A stretch of DNA of 64,000 nucleotides from Cellulomonas chitinilytica (GTDB lineage Bacteria; Actinomycetota; Actinomycetes; Actinomycetales; Cellulomonadaceae), in NCBI RefSeq assembly GCF_016862675.1, contig NZ_BONK01000011.1, positions 124,001-188,000 on the forward strand. The letters run 5' to 3'. The translations under genes were made by a program, and so were the position numbers. Numbering within the stretch: position 1 is the first letter of the stretch; each line of letters begins with the position of its first letter. This document shows, piece by piece, positions 42,241 to 51,066 of the stretch. The notes under the pieces were generated by a model. That model was not told where the DNA came from, made no database searches, and saw only the letters and a program-made list of their open reading frames with translations.

Positions 42241-43539
42241 GTGACCCGCCACCTGCGACTCACCGCCGTCGTCTCCGCGATCGCCCTCCTGCTGGGCATC
42301 GGGCTCGCGACCCCGGCGGGCGCCGACGCGATCGACGACAAGCGCAAGGCCGCCGAGCAGAAGAAGGCCGCGAACGCGAAGGCGCGCGACGACGCCGAGG
42401 ACGCCATGGAAGGCCTCGACGCGAGCCTCCAGACCGTCATCGCCGCGCTCCAGGACCTGGAGGCCCAGATCCCCGCCGCCCAGGCCACCCTCGACGCCGC
42501 GAACGCGTCGCTCGAGAAGGCGCAGCGGGAGGCCGCGATCATCGCCGCCCGCCTGCAGGACGCGACCGAGCAGCAGACCACGATCACCACCACGATCGAC
42601 CAGGACGCGCAGAAGGCCGCCGCCCTGCGCGGCGCCATCGGCCAGATGGCCCGCGAGGCGTACCGCAGCGGCGGGGAGGTGTCGGGCGTCGGCATGATCC
42701 TCGACGCCGACAGCACCGAGGACTTCGTGCAGCGCTACGGGCTCATGTCGACCGCGCTGCGCACCCAGGCGCAGGTGCTCGACGCGCTCAAGGCCACCGA
42801 GGCGAAGAACAAGAACGCGCAGGCCCGGCTCGTCGCCGTGCAGGAGCGGGTCACCGAGCTCAAGGCCGCCGCCGACCAGAAGGTCGTCGAGGCCGACGCC
42901 GCCCGCGCCGCCGCGGCAGCCGCCCGTCAGACGCTCGACGACCTGCTCGCGCAGCAGGTGGCCCAGCAGCAGAACCTCGAGGCGCAGAAGGCCGCCATCG
43001 CCGCGCAGCTCGCCGCGATCGACGCCGAGGCCGCCCAGGTGCAGGCCGAGCTGCAGGCCGCGATCGCCGAGCAGAAGGCCCGCGACGCCGCCGCCGGGGT
43101 GTCCCAGGGGCCCGCCGGCCCGATCGGCAACGGGCTGTTCGGTAACCCGACGGCCACCAACCCCATCTACGTGACGTCCGAGTACGGCATGCGGTTCCAC
43201 CCGATCCTGCACTACTGGCGCCTGCACGCCGGGATCGACCTGCGCGACCACTGCGGGCAGCCGGTGTACGCCGGACGTGCCGGAACCGTGCAGTGGGCGA
43301 AGGCCCGGACGGGGTTCGGGAACCAGGTCATGATCGACCACGGGTACGTGAACGGGAACGCCCTGTCGTCGTCGTACAACCACCTGACGAGCTTCGCCGT
43401 GGGCGCCGGGCAGCACGTGAACGCCGGCCAGCTCGTCGGGTACGCCGGGAACACCGGCACGTCCGCCGCGTGCCACCTGCACTTCGAGGTGTACGTCAAC
43501 GGCGCCACCGCCAACCCGCGGCCGCTGCTGGGGCTCTGA
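42241..43539 (+). CDS. Secreted M23 peptidase with coiled coil (EnvC/RipC-like role)
   Basis: 432 residues from GTG 42241. The signal peptide ends near PAGADA (about 30). Residues 32-280 are a long Ala/Lys/Glu coiled coil as in EnvC and PcsB, which dock on FtsX. The C-terminal LytM domain has YGMRFHPILHYWRLHAGIDL (HxxxD zinc ligands) and the HLHFEV pair near 414, so the zinc site looks complete. This suggests an active endopeptidase. The gene begins one base after ftsX, which strongly supports a partner role in septal wall cleavage. Confidence 0.93.
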   Translation: MTRHLRLTAVVSAIALLLGIGLATPAGADAIDDKRKAAEQKKAANAKARDDAEDAMEGLDASLQTVIAALQDLEAQIPAAQATLDAANASLEKAQREAAIIAARLQDATEQQTTITTTIDQDAQKAAALRGAIGQMAREAYRSGGEVSGVGMILDADSTEDFVQRYGLMSTALRTQAQVLDALKATEAKNKNAQARLVAVQERVTELKAAADQKVVEADAARAAAAAARQTLDDLLAQQVAQQQNLEAQKAAIAAQLAAIDAEAAQVQAELQAAIAEQKARDAAAGVSQGPAGPIGNGLFGNPTATNPIYVTSEYGMRFHPILHYWRLHAGIDLRDHCGQPVYAGRAGTVQWAKARTGFGNQVMIDHGYVNGNALSSSYNHLTSFAVGAGQHVNAGQLVGYAGNTGTSAACHLHFEVYVNGATANPRPLLGL

Positions 43540-43671
43540 CCTCTCCCGCCACGTCACGCCGGTCCGTGCGGATCGGCAATCCGGTGGACGTCGCGGGTAC
43601 GCTCGTCCGGCGGTGCGCGGACGTGCGCGGCGTGATCGCAGCAGGACGACGCAAGGACGGAGGCCGCGGCA

Positions 43672-44142
43672 GTGGCCAAGGAGATGGGGCGCAAGGTCGT
43701 CGCCTCGAACCGCAAGGCGCGGCACGACTACACCATCGAGGACGTGCTCGAGGCGGGCATGGTCCTGTCCGGCACCGAGGTGAAGGCACTCCGGCTCGGC
43801 CGCGCGTCCCTCGTCGACGGCTGGTGCGAGATCGAGGGCGACGAGATGTGGTTGCACGGCGTCCACATCCCCGAGTACTCGCAGGGCACCTGGACCAACC
43901 ACGCGCCCCGCCGCAAGCGCAAGCTGCTGCTGCACCGCGAGGAGATCGACCGGCTCGCGTCGAAGACCCGCGAGAAGGGGCACACCATCGTGCCGCTGCA
44001 GCTGTACTTCCTCGACGGTCGGGCGAAGGTCGAGATCGCGCTCGCCCGGGGCAAGAAGGACTGGGACAAGCGGCAGGCCCTGCGGGAACGGCAGGACAAC
44101 CTCGAGGCCCAGCGGGCCATGCGGGAGAAGCGGGACCTCTGA
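43672..44142 (+). CDS. smpB: SsrA-binding protein SmpB
   Basis: 156 residues from GTG 43672. [42 protein letters not shown] and [20 protein letters not shown] are invariant SmpB blocks, and the basic tail ([14 protein letters not shown]) enters the mRNA channel. SmpB delivers the tmRNA encoded about 4.7 kb downstream to stalled ribosomes. Confidence 0.98.
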   Translation: MAKEMGRKVVASNRKARHDYTIEDVLEAGMVLSGTEVKALRLGRASLVDGWCEIEGDEMWLHGVHIPEYSQGTWTNHAPRRKRKLLLHREEIDRLASKTREKGHTIVPLQLYFLDGRAKVEIALARGKKDWDKRQALRERQDNLEAQRAMREKRDL

Positions 44143-44197
44143 CCGCGCACGTGCCCGGGTGGACGACGGCGGGCTGGGCCGGGTCGCCGCCGAGCGG

Positions 44198-45262
44198 TCA
44201 GTGCCTGCCGAGGATCTCCGCCAGGTCGAACTTCACCGGCTCGTCGAGCTGCTCGTACGTGCACGACCGAGGGTCCCGGTCCGTGCGCCACCGGCGGAAC
44301 TGGGCGGTGTGCCGGAACCGGTCACCCTCCATGTGGTCGTACGCCACCTCGACGACGAGCTCCGGCCGCAGCGGGACGAACGACAGGTCCTTCTTCGCGT
44401 TCCACCGGCTCACCGCACCCGGCATCCGGCTCTCCGCGTGCGCAGCCTGGTCGGCCCACTGCCCCCACGGGTGCTCCGCGAGGTCGACGTCACGGTACGG
44501 CGCGAGCTCGTCGAGCAGGCTCTTGCGTCGCGCCATCGGGAACGACGCGGCGACACCGACGTGCTGCAGGTGCCCGTCGTCCGCCCAGATGCCCAGCAGC
44601 AACGAACCCACGACATCCCCGGTCTTGTGCCAGCGGAAACCCGCCACCACGCAGTCAGCGGTGCGCTCGTGCTTGATCTTGAACATCGTCCGCTTGTCCG
44701 GCTGATAGGTGCCGTCCAGCGGCTTCGCGACGACGCCGTCGAGCCCCGCACCCTCGAACCGCGTGAACCAGTCCTGAGCCTCGGCCAGATCGGCCGTGGC
44801 CGGCGTGACGTGGATGGGTGCGCTCGCGCTCGCGAGCGCCTCGACGAGACGGGCACGGCGCTCGACGAACGGGTGCTGCGTGAGGTCCTCGTCGCCGACC
44901 GCCAGCAGGTCGAACGCCACGAACGACGCCGGCGTCTCCTGCGAGAGCTTGCGGACCCGGCTCTCCGCCGGGTGGATGCGCTGCTGGAGGGCGTCGAAGT
45001 CCAGGCGGTCGCCCGTGACCAGGATGATCTCGCCGTCGATCACGCACCGTTCCGGGGTGTTCGCCTTGATGGCCTCGACCACCTCCGGGAAGTACCGGGT
45101 CATCGGCCGCTCGTTGCGGCTGCCCAGCTCGACCTCGTCGCCGTCCCGGAACACGATCGTGCGGAACCCGTCCCACTTCGGCTCCACGTGGCCGACGTCA
45201 GGGATCTGCGGGACCGACTTCGCGAGCATCGGAGCGACCGGCGGCATCACAGGAAGCTGCAT
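44198..45262 (-). CDS. ATP-dependent DNA ligase, LigC-like
   Basis: 354 residues from ATG 45262; ATG 45271 is also in frame but has no ribosome site in front. The adenylation Lys is in EPKWDGFR (Lys29). Further nucleotidyltransferase motifs are LGSRNERPMTRYFPE, VIDGEIILV, VVAKPLDG and KRTMFKIKHERTADCVV. An OB-fold domain completes it. It has no polymerase or nuclease domain, so it is of the LigC kind, a backup repair ligase. It is convergent with smpB. Confidence 0.9.
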   Translation of the reverse strand: MQLPVMPPVAPMLAKSVPQIPDVGHVEPKWDGFRTIVFRDGDEVELGSRNERPMTRYFPEVVEAIKANTPERCVIDGEIILVTGDRLDFDALQQRIHPAESRVRKLSQETPASFVAFDLLAVGDEDLTQHPFVERRARLVEALASASAPIHVTPATADLAEAQDWFTRFEGAGLDGVVAKPLDGTYQPDKRTMFKIKHERTADCVVAGFRWHKTGDVVGSLLLGIWADDGHLQHVGVAASFPMARRKSLLDELAPYRDVDLAEHPWGQWADQAAHAESRMPGAVSRWNAKKDLSFVPLRPELVVEVAYDHMEGDRFRHTAQFRRWRTDRDPRSCTYEQLDEPVKFDLAEILGRH

Positions 45263-45300
45263 GTCGCCCATCCTGCCGGGTCACACCCACACACGGGCGC

Positions 45301-46206
45301 TCAGCAGTCGTCCGGCTTCGGGATGTCGGTGCACAGGCTCGTCACCAGGTGCGAACGCCGCTCCTGGACCTCGAACGGTGGTGTCGTCGCCGACGTCTGC
45401 GCGGTCCCGTCGACCTCACGCCACACCGGAGAGCCGTCGACGCGGTAGCGGCCCGTCCACGTCGTCGTCAGCGTGATCTGGCGAGTGCCCGGCCGCTGGT
45501 ACACGTGGTACGTGTCGTGGTCCGGCCACGGGTGGCCCGGGCTCGTCGTGGTCAGAGGATCCAGCTCGTCACCGAACTCGTAGCGGTACCTCGTCGGGGT
45601 CGCGACGACGTCGATCCCGTGGCCGAGCAACGTCGTCCGCAGCGTCTGCTCCGCCGGATCGGTCATGACGATCGTCTCGATGTTGACGAGGACCCAGCCG
45701 CGGTCGGGCTGCATCCTGAGCGCCGGTGCGGCGAGGGGGAGGCGGCGGAAGTCGGCCTGGGTCAGGACCGGCAGCAGGTCCGCGGCGCAGCCGCCCTGGT
45801 CGACCTGAGTCCACGGGGTCCAGTCGTCCGAGGTCGGGGTCGATCGCACTCGCATCCACAAGGGGTCAACGACGGCATCCTCGCCACAGGCGTCGGGGCC
45901 GGTGTCGCCGATCGCCGGCGGGCACGGGCCGTTCAGCGGCGTCGTGCGAACAGCGTTCGTGACATTGCAGAGCGGGGCGCGTTCGTACTCGTAGCGGCCG
46001 GCGTCCGGATCTGCTCGTACCAGGTGGGCCTGCCGCTGTGCTTCACCTTCGGTGACGGTCAACAGGACCGCTCTGCGGTCCTCACTCACACGCCCGCCAA
46101 GGCCGGAGGAGTCATCGGGGTGTCCCAAAGCAGGAGGTGCGATGGAGAGAGTGGCTGCACACCCAATCGACAGTACGAGCACGAAACCGCGAATGAATCG
46201 GCTCAT
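45301..46206 (-). CDS. Secreted protein of unknown function
   Basis: 301 residues from ATG 46206, which overlaps the upstream stop as ATGA. A signal peptide (FVLVLSIGCAATLSIAPPALG) is followed by a beta-rich domain with several Cys (CNVTNAV, NGPCPPAIG, DACGEDA and GGCAADLL). Codon use and GC are lower than in the flanking genes. The pattern resembles secreted actinobacterial proteins that pair with a DUF6318-type lipoprotein. Function unknown; an envelope or phage-surface role is speculation. Confidence 0.6.
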   Translation of the reverse strand: MSRFIRGFVLVLSIGCAATLSIAPPALGHPDDSSGLGGRVSEDRRAVLLTVTEGEAQRQAHLVRADPDAGRYEYERAPLCNVTNAVRTTPLNGPCPPAIGDTGPDACGEDAVVDPLWMRVRSTPTSDDWTPWTQVDQGGCAADLLPVLTQADFRRLPLAAPALRMQPDRGWVLVNIETIVMTDPAEQTLRTTLLGHGIDVVATPTRYRYEFGDELDPLTTTSPGHPWPDHDTYHVYQRPGTRQITLTTTWTGRYRVDGSPVWREVDGTAQTSATTPPFEVQERRSHLVTSLCTDIPKPDDC

Positions 46207-46808
46207 GGCGTCGGAGCGTCGTGCACGTCTACCTGACGGACCAGCCAGGCGTTGTCGGTCCAACCGAGCGCGAAATACATCTGAACGCTGGAAGGACCGC
46301 CGCGGTCTGTGACCTTTCCGGTGCTGTCCACTTCGGTCCAGGCGCCCTGATGAACCTCAAGGTCTGCTCCGTACGACTGCCCCGGGACGACCTCGATTCC
46401 GTTGGCCCGAGCGAACTCGATCGTGGCTGGCGGGTTTGTGTGCTTCACCAGAACCATCTGTTCGATGTCCCCGATAACGTCTGCGCAGAACGTGCAGTCT
46501 GTCGCCGACATGGCGGTGAAGCCTTCGAGATCGCCTGTAGCAAAGGCGTACCTGTAGAGCTCCAAGTAGTACTTCGCAGCAGCGACGGCGCCGCCTGCGC
46601 TTGGCTGCGCCATCTCGGCCGAGGGGACTGGCTGAACCGCCGTCAGCTCGGGTGTTGGCTCAGGTGATGCCACTGCCGTGCTCGGGCCGGAAGGGGAGGC
46701 GCTCGCGGATTGGGCCGGATCATCGGGCGGACCCCCGGTGCAGCCGGTCGCCGTGAGCGCGAGTGCGCCGAGCGCTGCCCAACCCCATGCCCCCTGACGA
46801 ATCCGCAT
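46203..46808 (-). CDS. DUF6318-like lipoprotein
   Basis: 201 residues from ATG 46808. The lipobox is ALTATGCTGG (Cys at about 23), followed by a Ser/Pro/Glu-rich linker. The domain reads AAKYYLELYRYAFATGDLEGFTAMSATDCTFCADVIGDI and later LEVHQGAWTEVDSTGKV, which matches the DUF6318 fold with its Cys pair TDCTFC. These lipoproteins are anchored outside the membrane. The two genes form a coupled, lower-GC island between the ligase and the HtrA-like gene. Confidence 0.7.
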   Translation of the reverse strand: MRIRQGAWGWAALGALALTATGCTGGPPDDPAQSASASPSGPSTAVASPEPTPELTAVQPVPSAEMAQPSAGGAVAAAKYYLELYRYAFATGDLEGFTAMSATDCTFCADVIGDIEQMVLVKHTNPPATIEFARANGIEVVPGQSYGADLEVHQGAWTEVDSTGKVTDRGGPSSVQMYFALGWTDNAWLVRQVDVHDAPTP

Positions 46809-47065
46809 GGCGGGGAACCTACCGAAACCGGACACGCCGCGGCGGGCGGATCTCACAACCTGTGGACGAGTGGCTGGAGGTGAGCCGCACGGGAGGACCG
46901 ACGTGGGACGTCTCGGTCGTCGCGGAGTCGAGCGTCGGGACCCGGACGACGAACTGGGCCACGCATTCACAGCGCGCTCTCTGGTGGCGTCCGGGGTTCG
47001 TCCGGGTTGGAGGAATTACCTAGGTCTCAGCGGCACCGACCCGGTGCCATGAGGAGGCGACAGAG

Positions 47066-48682
47066 ATGGACGACCAGACGACGCCCAGCGCGACCCCGGA
47101 GCCCACGAAGCCCACGGGAGAGCCGGCCGACGCGACGACCCCGACCCCCGTCGCTCCGCAGCAGCCGGCCCCGCAGCCGGTGGAGCCGCCGGCGGCGGTG
47201 ACCCAGCCGCTGCCGCCCACGGCCACGCCACCGGCGCCCGCCGCACCGCAGCCCCCGGCCGCTCAGCATGCCGGACCTGCGTACCCGCAGTCGGCCCCGC
47301 ACCCGTCGGCCCCGATGCCCGGTGCCCCGCAGGCTGCACCGCACTCGCCGTACCCGGCGCCGCAGCACTACGGCCCGTACCCGGCGGCCGCGCAGCACGG
47401 GCACGCACCGCACCCCGCCGCGGCACCGCACGGCCAGTACCCGCCGGGCGCGAGCTTCGGTCCTTACCAGCAGACGGCCGTCGCGTCTGCCCCGAAGGCT
47501 CCGAAGCCGCCGCTCCGCGTGAAGCGGGGTGCCGCGGCGGGTGCGCTGTCCGGTGCGCTCGCGCTCGGCCTCCTCGTCGGCGGTGGCGCGGCGTGGGGCA
47601 TCGCGTCGCTGCACGACGGATCGAGCGACCGGTCGGGGGTCCAGGACGCCGACTGGCCGAACGGTCAGACGTGGCAGGGTCCGGGCGACGGCATCCCGAA
47701 CCCTGGCCAGGGCCCTCAGAGCGGGGGAGGCTCGGACGGCCAGACCGACCCCGGGACGACGAGCAGCCGGACCACGAGCCCCGCGACGGACGACCAGCAG
47801 GTCGGCGTCGTGACGATCGCGAGCACGCTGGGCTACCAGGGTGGCGAGTCGGAGGGCACCGGCATGGTGCTGACGTCGGGCGGCCTCGTCCTCACGAACA
47901 ACCACGTGGTGGAGGGCGCGACGGCGGTCCAGGTGACCGTCGAGTCCACGGGCACCACGTACGAGGCGACCGTGGTCGGCTACGACGCGTCGGCCGACGT
48001 CGCTCTCCTGCAGCTCAAAGACGCGTCCGGTCTGAAGACGGTCACGTTGGACGACGACAACGGCGTGACCACGGGCGACACCGTCACGGCCATCGGCAAC
48101 GCCGAGGGTGGCGGCGACCTCGTGGCGGCGTCGGGCGACGTCACCGGCACGGACCAGACGATGACCGCGCGGACGTCGTCGAGCTCGGGGGAGACCCTCA
48201 GCGGGCTCATCGAGTTCTCGGCGGCGGTCGTCTCGGGCGACTCCGGCGGCCCCGTGCTGGACGACGAGGGCGAGGTCGTCGGCATGACCACGGCCGCGTC
48301 CGTCGGTGGCACGACGACGGTCGGGTACGCGATCGACATCGTCGACGCCCTCGCCGTCGCCCACCAGATCCAGTCCGGCACCGAGACCGGCACCGTCCAG
48401 ATCGGCCTGCCGGCGTTCCTCGGCGTCGGGCTCGCCCAGGACACCGGTGCCGGCGCCGTCGTCCAAGGGGTCATCGACGGCACCCCGGCGGCGACCGCGG
48501 GTCTCGGCGCGGGCGACGTCATCACGGCGGTCGACGGCACCGCGATCACGTCGTCGGACGACCTGCAGAACGCTCTCTCCTCCCACGAGCCGGGCGACAC
48601 CGTGACCCTGACCTGGACCGACGCGCAGACCGGCGCGAGCCAGCAGGCGACGGTGACGCTCGTCGAGGGGCCGGTCGGCTGA
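47066..48682 (+). CDS. HtrA/DegP-like serine protease with PDZ domain
   Basis: 538 residues. The first 150 are a Pro/Ala/Gln-rich cytoplasmic region, then one span (about 158-180). The trypsin-like domain has His280 in TNNHVVEG, Asp311 in ASADVALLQL and Ser393 in VSGDSGGPV. A PDZ domain closes the protein (about 430-530, VIDGTPAATAGLGAGDVITAVDG). This is the PepD type, which cleaves misfolded proteins at the envelope. GAGGAGGCG gives a good ribosome site. A GGCACC-N5-GGTGCC hairpin (47032-47048) lies just before it. Confidence 0.92.
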   Translation: MDDQTTPSATPEPTKPTGEPADATTPTPVAPQQPAPQPVEPPAAVTQPLPPTATPPAPAAPQPPAAQHAGPAYPQSAPHPSAPMPGAPQAAPHSPYPAPQHYGPYPAAAQHGHAPHPAAAPHGQYPPGASFGPYQQTAVASAPKAPKPPLRVKRGAAAGALSGALALGLLVGGGAAWGIASLHDGSSDRSGVQDADWPNGQTWQGPGDGIPNPGQGPQSGGGSDGQTDPGTTSSRTTSPATDDQQVGVVTIASTLGYQGGESEGTGMVLTSGGLVLTNNHVVEGATAVQVTVESTGTTYEATVVGYDASADVALLQLKDASGLKTVTLDDDNGVTTGDTVTAIGNAEGGGDLVAASGDVTGTDQTMTARTSSSSGETLSGLIEFSAAVVSGDSGGPVLDDEGEVVGMTTAASVGGTTTVGYAIDIVDALAVAHQIQSGTETGTVQIGLPAFLGVGLAQDTGAGAVVQGVIDGTPAATAGLGAGDVITAVDGTAITSSDDLQNALSSHEPGDTVTLTWTDAQTGASQQATVTLVEGPVG

Positions 48683-48716
48683 GACACCCTGTCCCCGGGT
48701 GAGACCGACCTCTCCG

Positions 48717-48755
48717 CGACCGCCGGCCGACGTCCCCCTCGTCGGCCGGCGGTCG
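48717..48755 (+). terminator. Terminator downstream of the HtrA-like gene
   Basis: A perfect 16-bp stem (48717-48732 with 48740-48755) and a 7-base loop lie 34 bp past the stop. Confidence 0.75.
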
Positions 48756-48889
48756 TTCGTGCTCGAGCGGAGAGGTGCGGCGGCTCTGCGTGGCGGGGGA
48801 ATGTGGACGACTCGAGGGTCGTTGGAAGGTAGGCTTGCCGCGCTGTCGCCGTCCCTCGGGTCGTTCGGCAGCGGTTGAAAACTGAACAT

Positions 48890-49257
48890 GGGGGTGATCG
48901 GTTTCGACGGTGATCGTCGAGCCAGGAGAAGCGGGTCGAGGACGCACGGTTATCTCGTCAACGCTCCGTGCAAATCATAGGTGCCGATAACACGCGCACC
49001 GACTTCGCCCTCGCCGCCTGAGCGAGCCTCGAAGTCCGTCGGCCTAAGTACGCTCTCGACTTAGTTCCCGGCGTCATCTAGAGAGCCACTGCTGGTAATC
49101 CTCGTCAGTGGGGTTATCGGGACTTCTAGCTGACTGGGCCTGTCCACCTTCTCGTCCGTGGGAGTGGTGGAGGCCGAGAAAATCCATCACGGACTGCACC
49201 CGGAGAATACCTGGTTCCACGTCATCGGACGCGGGTTCGATTCCCGCCACCTCCACC
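48890..49257 (+). ncRNA. ssrA: tmRNA (transfer-messenger RNA)
   Basis: The 5' end GGGGGTG (48890) pairs with CACCTCC near the 3' end (49248-49254), and the 3' half has a tRNA-like T arm, GCGGGTTCGATTCCCGC. The tag frame from 48983 reads ADNTRTDFALAA followed by TGA at 49019-49021, an actinobacterial tag ending in the ALAA degron. The CCA end is not fully encoded (ACC then G). It rescues stalled ribosomes with SmpB (43672-44142). A short ORF on the opposite strand here is not real. Confidence 0.97.
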
Positions 49258-49263
49258 GTCGAG

Positions 49264-49284
49264 GCCTTCGCCGAATGCGAAGGC
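49264..49284 (+). terminator. tmRNA terminator
   Basis: GCCTTCG-N7-CGAAGGC, a 7-bp stem, starts 7 bases after the tmRNA 3' end. A second, larger stem follows at 49301-49335. Confidence 0.6.
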
Positions 49285-49300
49285 GCTCATCGTAGATTGC

Positions 49301-49335
49301 GACGAGGCCCGTCCCCGCTGGGGGCGGGCCTCGTC
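49301..49335. terminator. Terminator between tmRNA and the Lgt-like gene
   Basis: A 15-bp G/C stem with one bulged T (49301-49316 with 49321-49335) and a 4-base loop. It can serve both strands. Confidence 0.7.
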
Positions 49336-49354
49336 GTGTCCCCGGTGGGTTCTT

Positions 49355-50533
49355 CTACGCCGTCAGGCCGCCGACGGGGTCGGCCATGAGCAGGTGGCAC
49401 GTGCCCGTCGCGCTCGCGATGACGACCGGGGTGCCGCCCGCGCACCGCAGGATGCCCACCAGGTCGGCGAGGTCCGTCATCGCCCGCTCGGTGAGCCGCC
49501 CGTCATGGCTGCTGACCGTGTAGTGCCGGAGGCGCTGGGCGCCGTCGTCGGTCCGGGCGGCGGACACGAGCAGGCCTGCCGACGTGGCGTGCACGTGCGG
49601 GCCGGCGCCGTCGACGGCGAGCACCGCGTCGAGATGGTCGAGCAGCTCGGCGAACTCGCGGAGGCGGCGCGGGGTCGCGAGCTGCCACAGGCCCCGGCGC
49701 CGGCTCAGCCGGTAGGTGCCGACAGCGGCGGTCAGGACCAGCCCGACGACAGCGACGCCCAGCTGCCAGCCGGTCCAGGGCAGCACCTGAAGTGCCGTCA
49801 GGACGCCGACGGCGGCGAGCACGACGACGGACAGCCACTGGGCCTGGGAGAGGCCGAGGAGGTACGCACGCCCGGAGTCGCCGCGGAGCGGTTCGGTGAA
49901 CAGCCTGCCGACGGCGTAGCCGGTGACGCCCACCGTGAGACCTGAGCCCGCGGGGCCTCCGGCGAGCACCACGCCGGCGGTGACGACGGTCATGCACACG
50001 GCCCAGCCGGCCTCGACGACCTGCACCGGGAACGTCCGGACGCCGACGTAGCACGACGGGAACCCTGCTTCGGCGTGGGTGGGGCGGTAGCGGATGCCGC
50101 GGTGCGCGGGGCGCCCGTAGCAGCACCCGACGAAGAGGCAGCCGAGCTTCACGACGATGAGCGCGCCCAGCGTCCCGGCGACGGTGAGGTCCAGGTACGG
50201 CAGCACCGGGGCACCCGCAGCCCAGATCACGACCACCGCGGCGCCGACGGTCGCCAGCGCGTGGTGGAAGAAGACGTAGACCTCGTCGCCGTACACCACC
50301 TTCGTGGCGAGCCCGACGACGAAGAACGCCACCACCGCACCCAGGAGGATCGCGGCCATGAGACCCGGAGAACGTCCGGTCGCGGCCGCGAGCACCGTCG
50401 CGAGGGTCCCACCGGTCGCGAAACCGGCGCCGACGCAGAACGCGAACGGGGCCACCGTCCACGGCCCGAGCCGCAGCGCCGTGCGCGGGAGGCGGTCGAG
50501 AGGCCCGGCGTCGACCGTGCTGTCCACCGTCAT
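49355..50533 (-). CDS. Lgt-family (prolipoprotein diacylglyceryl transferase-like) membrane protein
   Basis: 392 residues with about seven predicted spans in the first 270. The stretch GCLFVGCCYGRPAH (131-144) stands where Lgt has its GRIGNFxNxExYGRPT motif, and GRLFTEPLRGD with GLSQAQWLSV matches the Lgt C-terminal RF.E..R and GLSxGQxLS pair. The usual Lgt catalytic context is changed (Cys-rich in place of the Asn-Gly block), so the enzyme may have another lipid substrate. A soluble domain of about 110 residues is added at the C-terminus. ATGA overlap with the preceding gene. Confidence 0.7.
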   Translation of the reverse strand: MTVDSTVDAGPLDRLPRTALRLGPWTVAPFAFCVGAGFATGGTLATVLAAATGRSPGLMAAILLGAVVAFFVVGLATKVVYGDEVYVFFHHALATVGAAVVVIWAAGAPVLPYLDLTVAGTLGALIVVKLGCLFVGCCYGRPAHRGIRYRPTHAEAGFPSCYVGVRTFPVQVVEAGWAVCMTVVTAGVVLAGGPAGSGLTVGVTGYAVGRLFTEPLRGDSGRAYLLGLSQAQWLSVVVLAAVGVLTALQVLPWTGWQLGVAVVGLVLTAAVGTYRLSRRRGLWQLATPRRLREFAELLDHLDAVLAVDGAGPHVHATSAGLLVSAARTDDGAQRLRHYTVSSHDGRLTERAMTDLADLVGILRCAGGTPVVIASATGTCHLLMADPVGGLTA

Positions 50534-51060
50534 CGCTGCTCTCCCGGTTCGTCCTCGTCCCGCCGCACGGGCGGGGGTGCGCCGTCACCCGTGAACCCGA
50601 GCTCGAGGACCGTCGCGCCCGCCTCCGGTCCCTGGCCCTCGCCGAGCACCGCCGCTCGCGCCGTCTCGCCGTCGAGCCTGCCGGCAAGCCGGAGGTACAC
50701 GGCGTAGGACTCGATGTCCGCGGTGAGGAGCCGCACCACGAGGTACGTGTCCGCGTCGCTCCACCGGACCGGCAGCTCACCCGTCAGCCAGGGGATGACG
50801 TCCACGTCGTCCGAGGAGAGCCAGGCCGGTCGCCCGAGGAGAGCGGCGAGCTCGGTCACCGTCGTCGCGCCGGGACGGACGTGTCGCGCCAGCAGGTGCT
50901 CGACGGCGAGGGCGCGACGCCGCGGCGAGAGGGCGGGATCTCCGGCGACGTCGCGCCAGAACGACGGCGGTTCGTCGCCCGGCGGCAGGCTGCCCATGGC
51001 TGCGACCGCGGTCGCCTCGTCCACCGACGGGTCGGCGATCCTGGTCAGGTTGGTGTCCAC
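50530..51060 (-). CDS. Hypothetical protein in the injection-system-like cluster
   Basis: 176 residues, acidic, mainly helical (RRRALAVEHLLARHVRPGATTVTELAALLG), with a conserved-looking WLSSDDVDVIPWLTGELPVRW. No domain recognised. It lies 6 bp after the LQRTAGNAAV protein gene and overlaps the Lgt-like gene by ATGA, so it is part of the same transcript. Confidence 0.55.
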   Translation of the reverse strand: MDTNLTRIADPSVDEATAVAAMGSLPPGDEPPSFWRDVAGDPALSPRRRALAVEHLLARHVRPGATTVTELAALLGRPAWLSSDDVDVIPWLTGELPVRWSDADTYLVVRLLTADIESYAVYLRLAGRLDGETARAAVLGEGQGPEAGATVLELGFTGDGAPPPVRRDEDEPGEQR

Positions 51061-51066
51061 GGGCCC

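Noticed and set aside
49074..49256. Minus-strand ORF of 60 codons
   Set aside because: It lies wholly inside the tmRNA gene and has no ribosome site.
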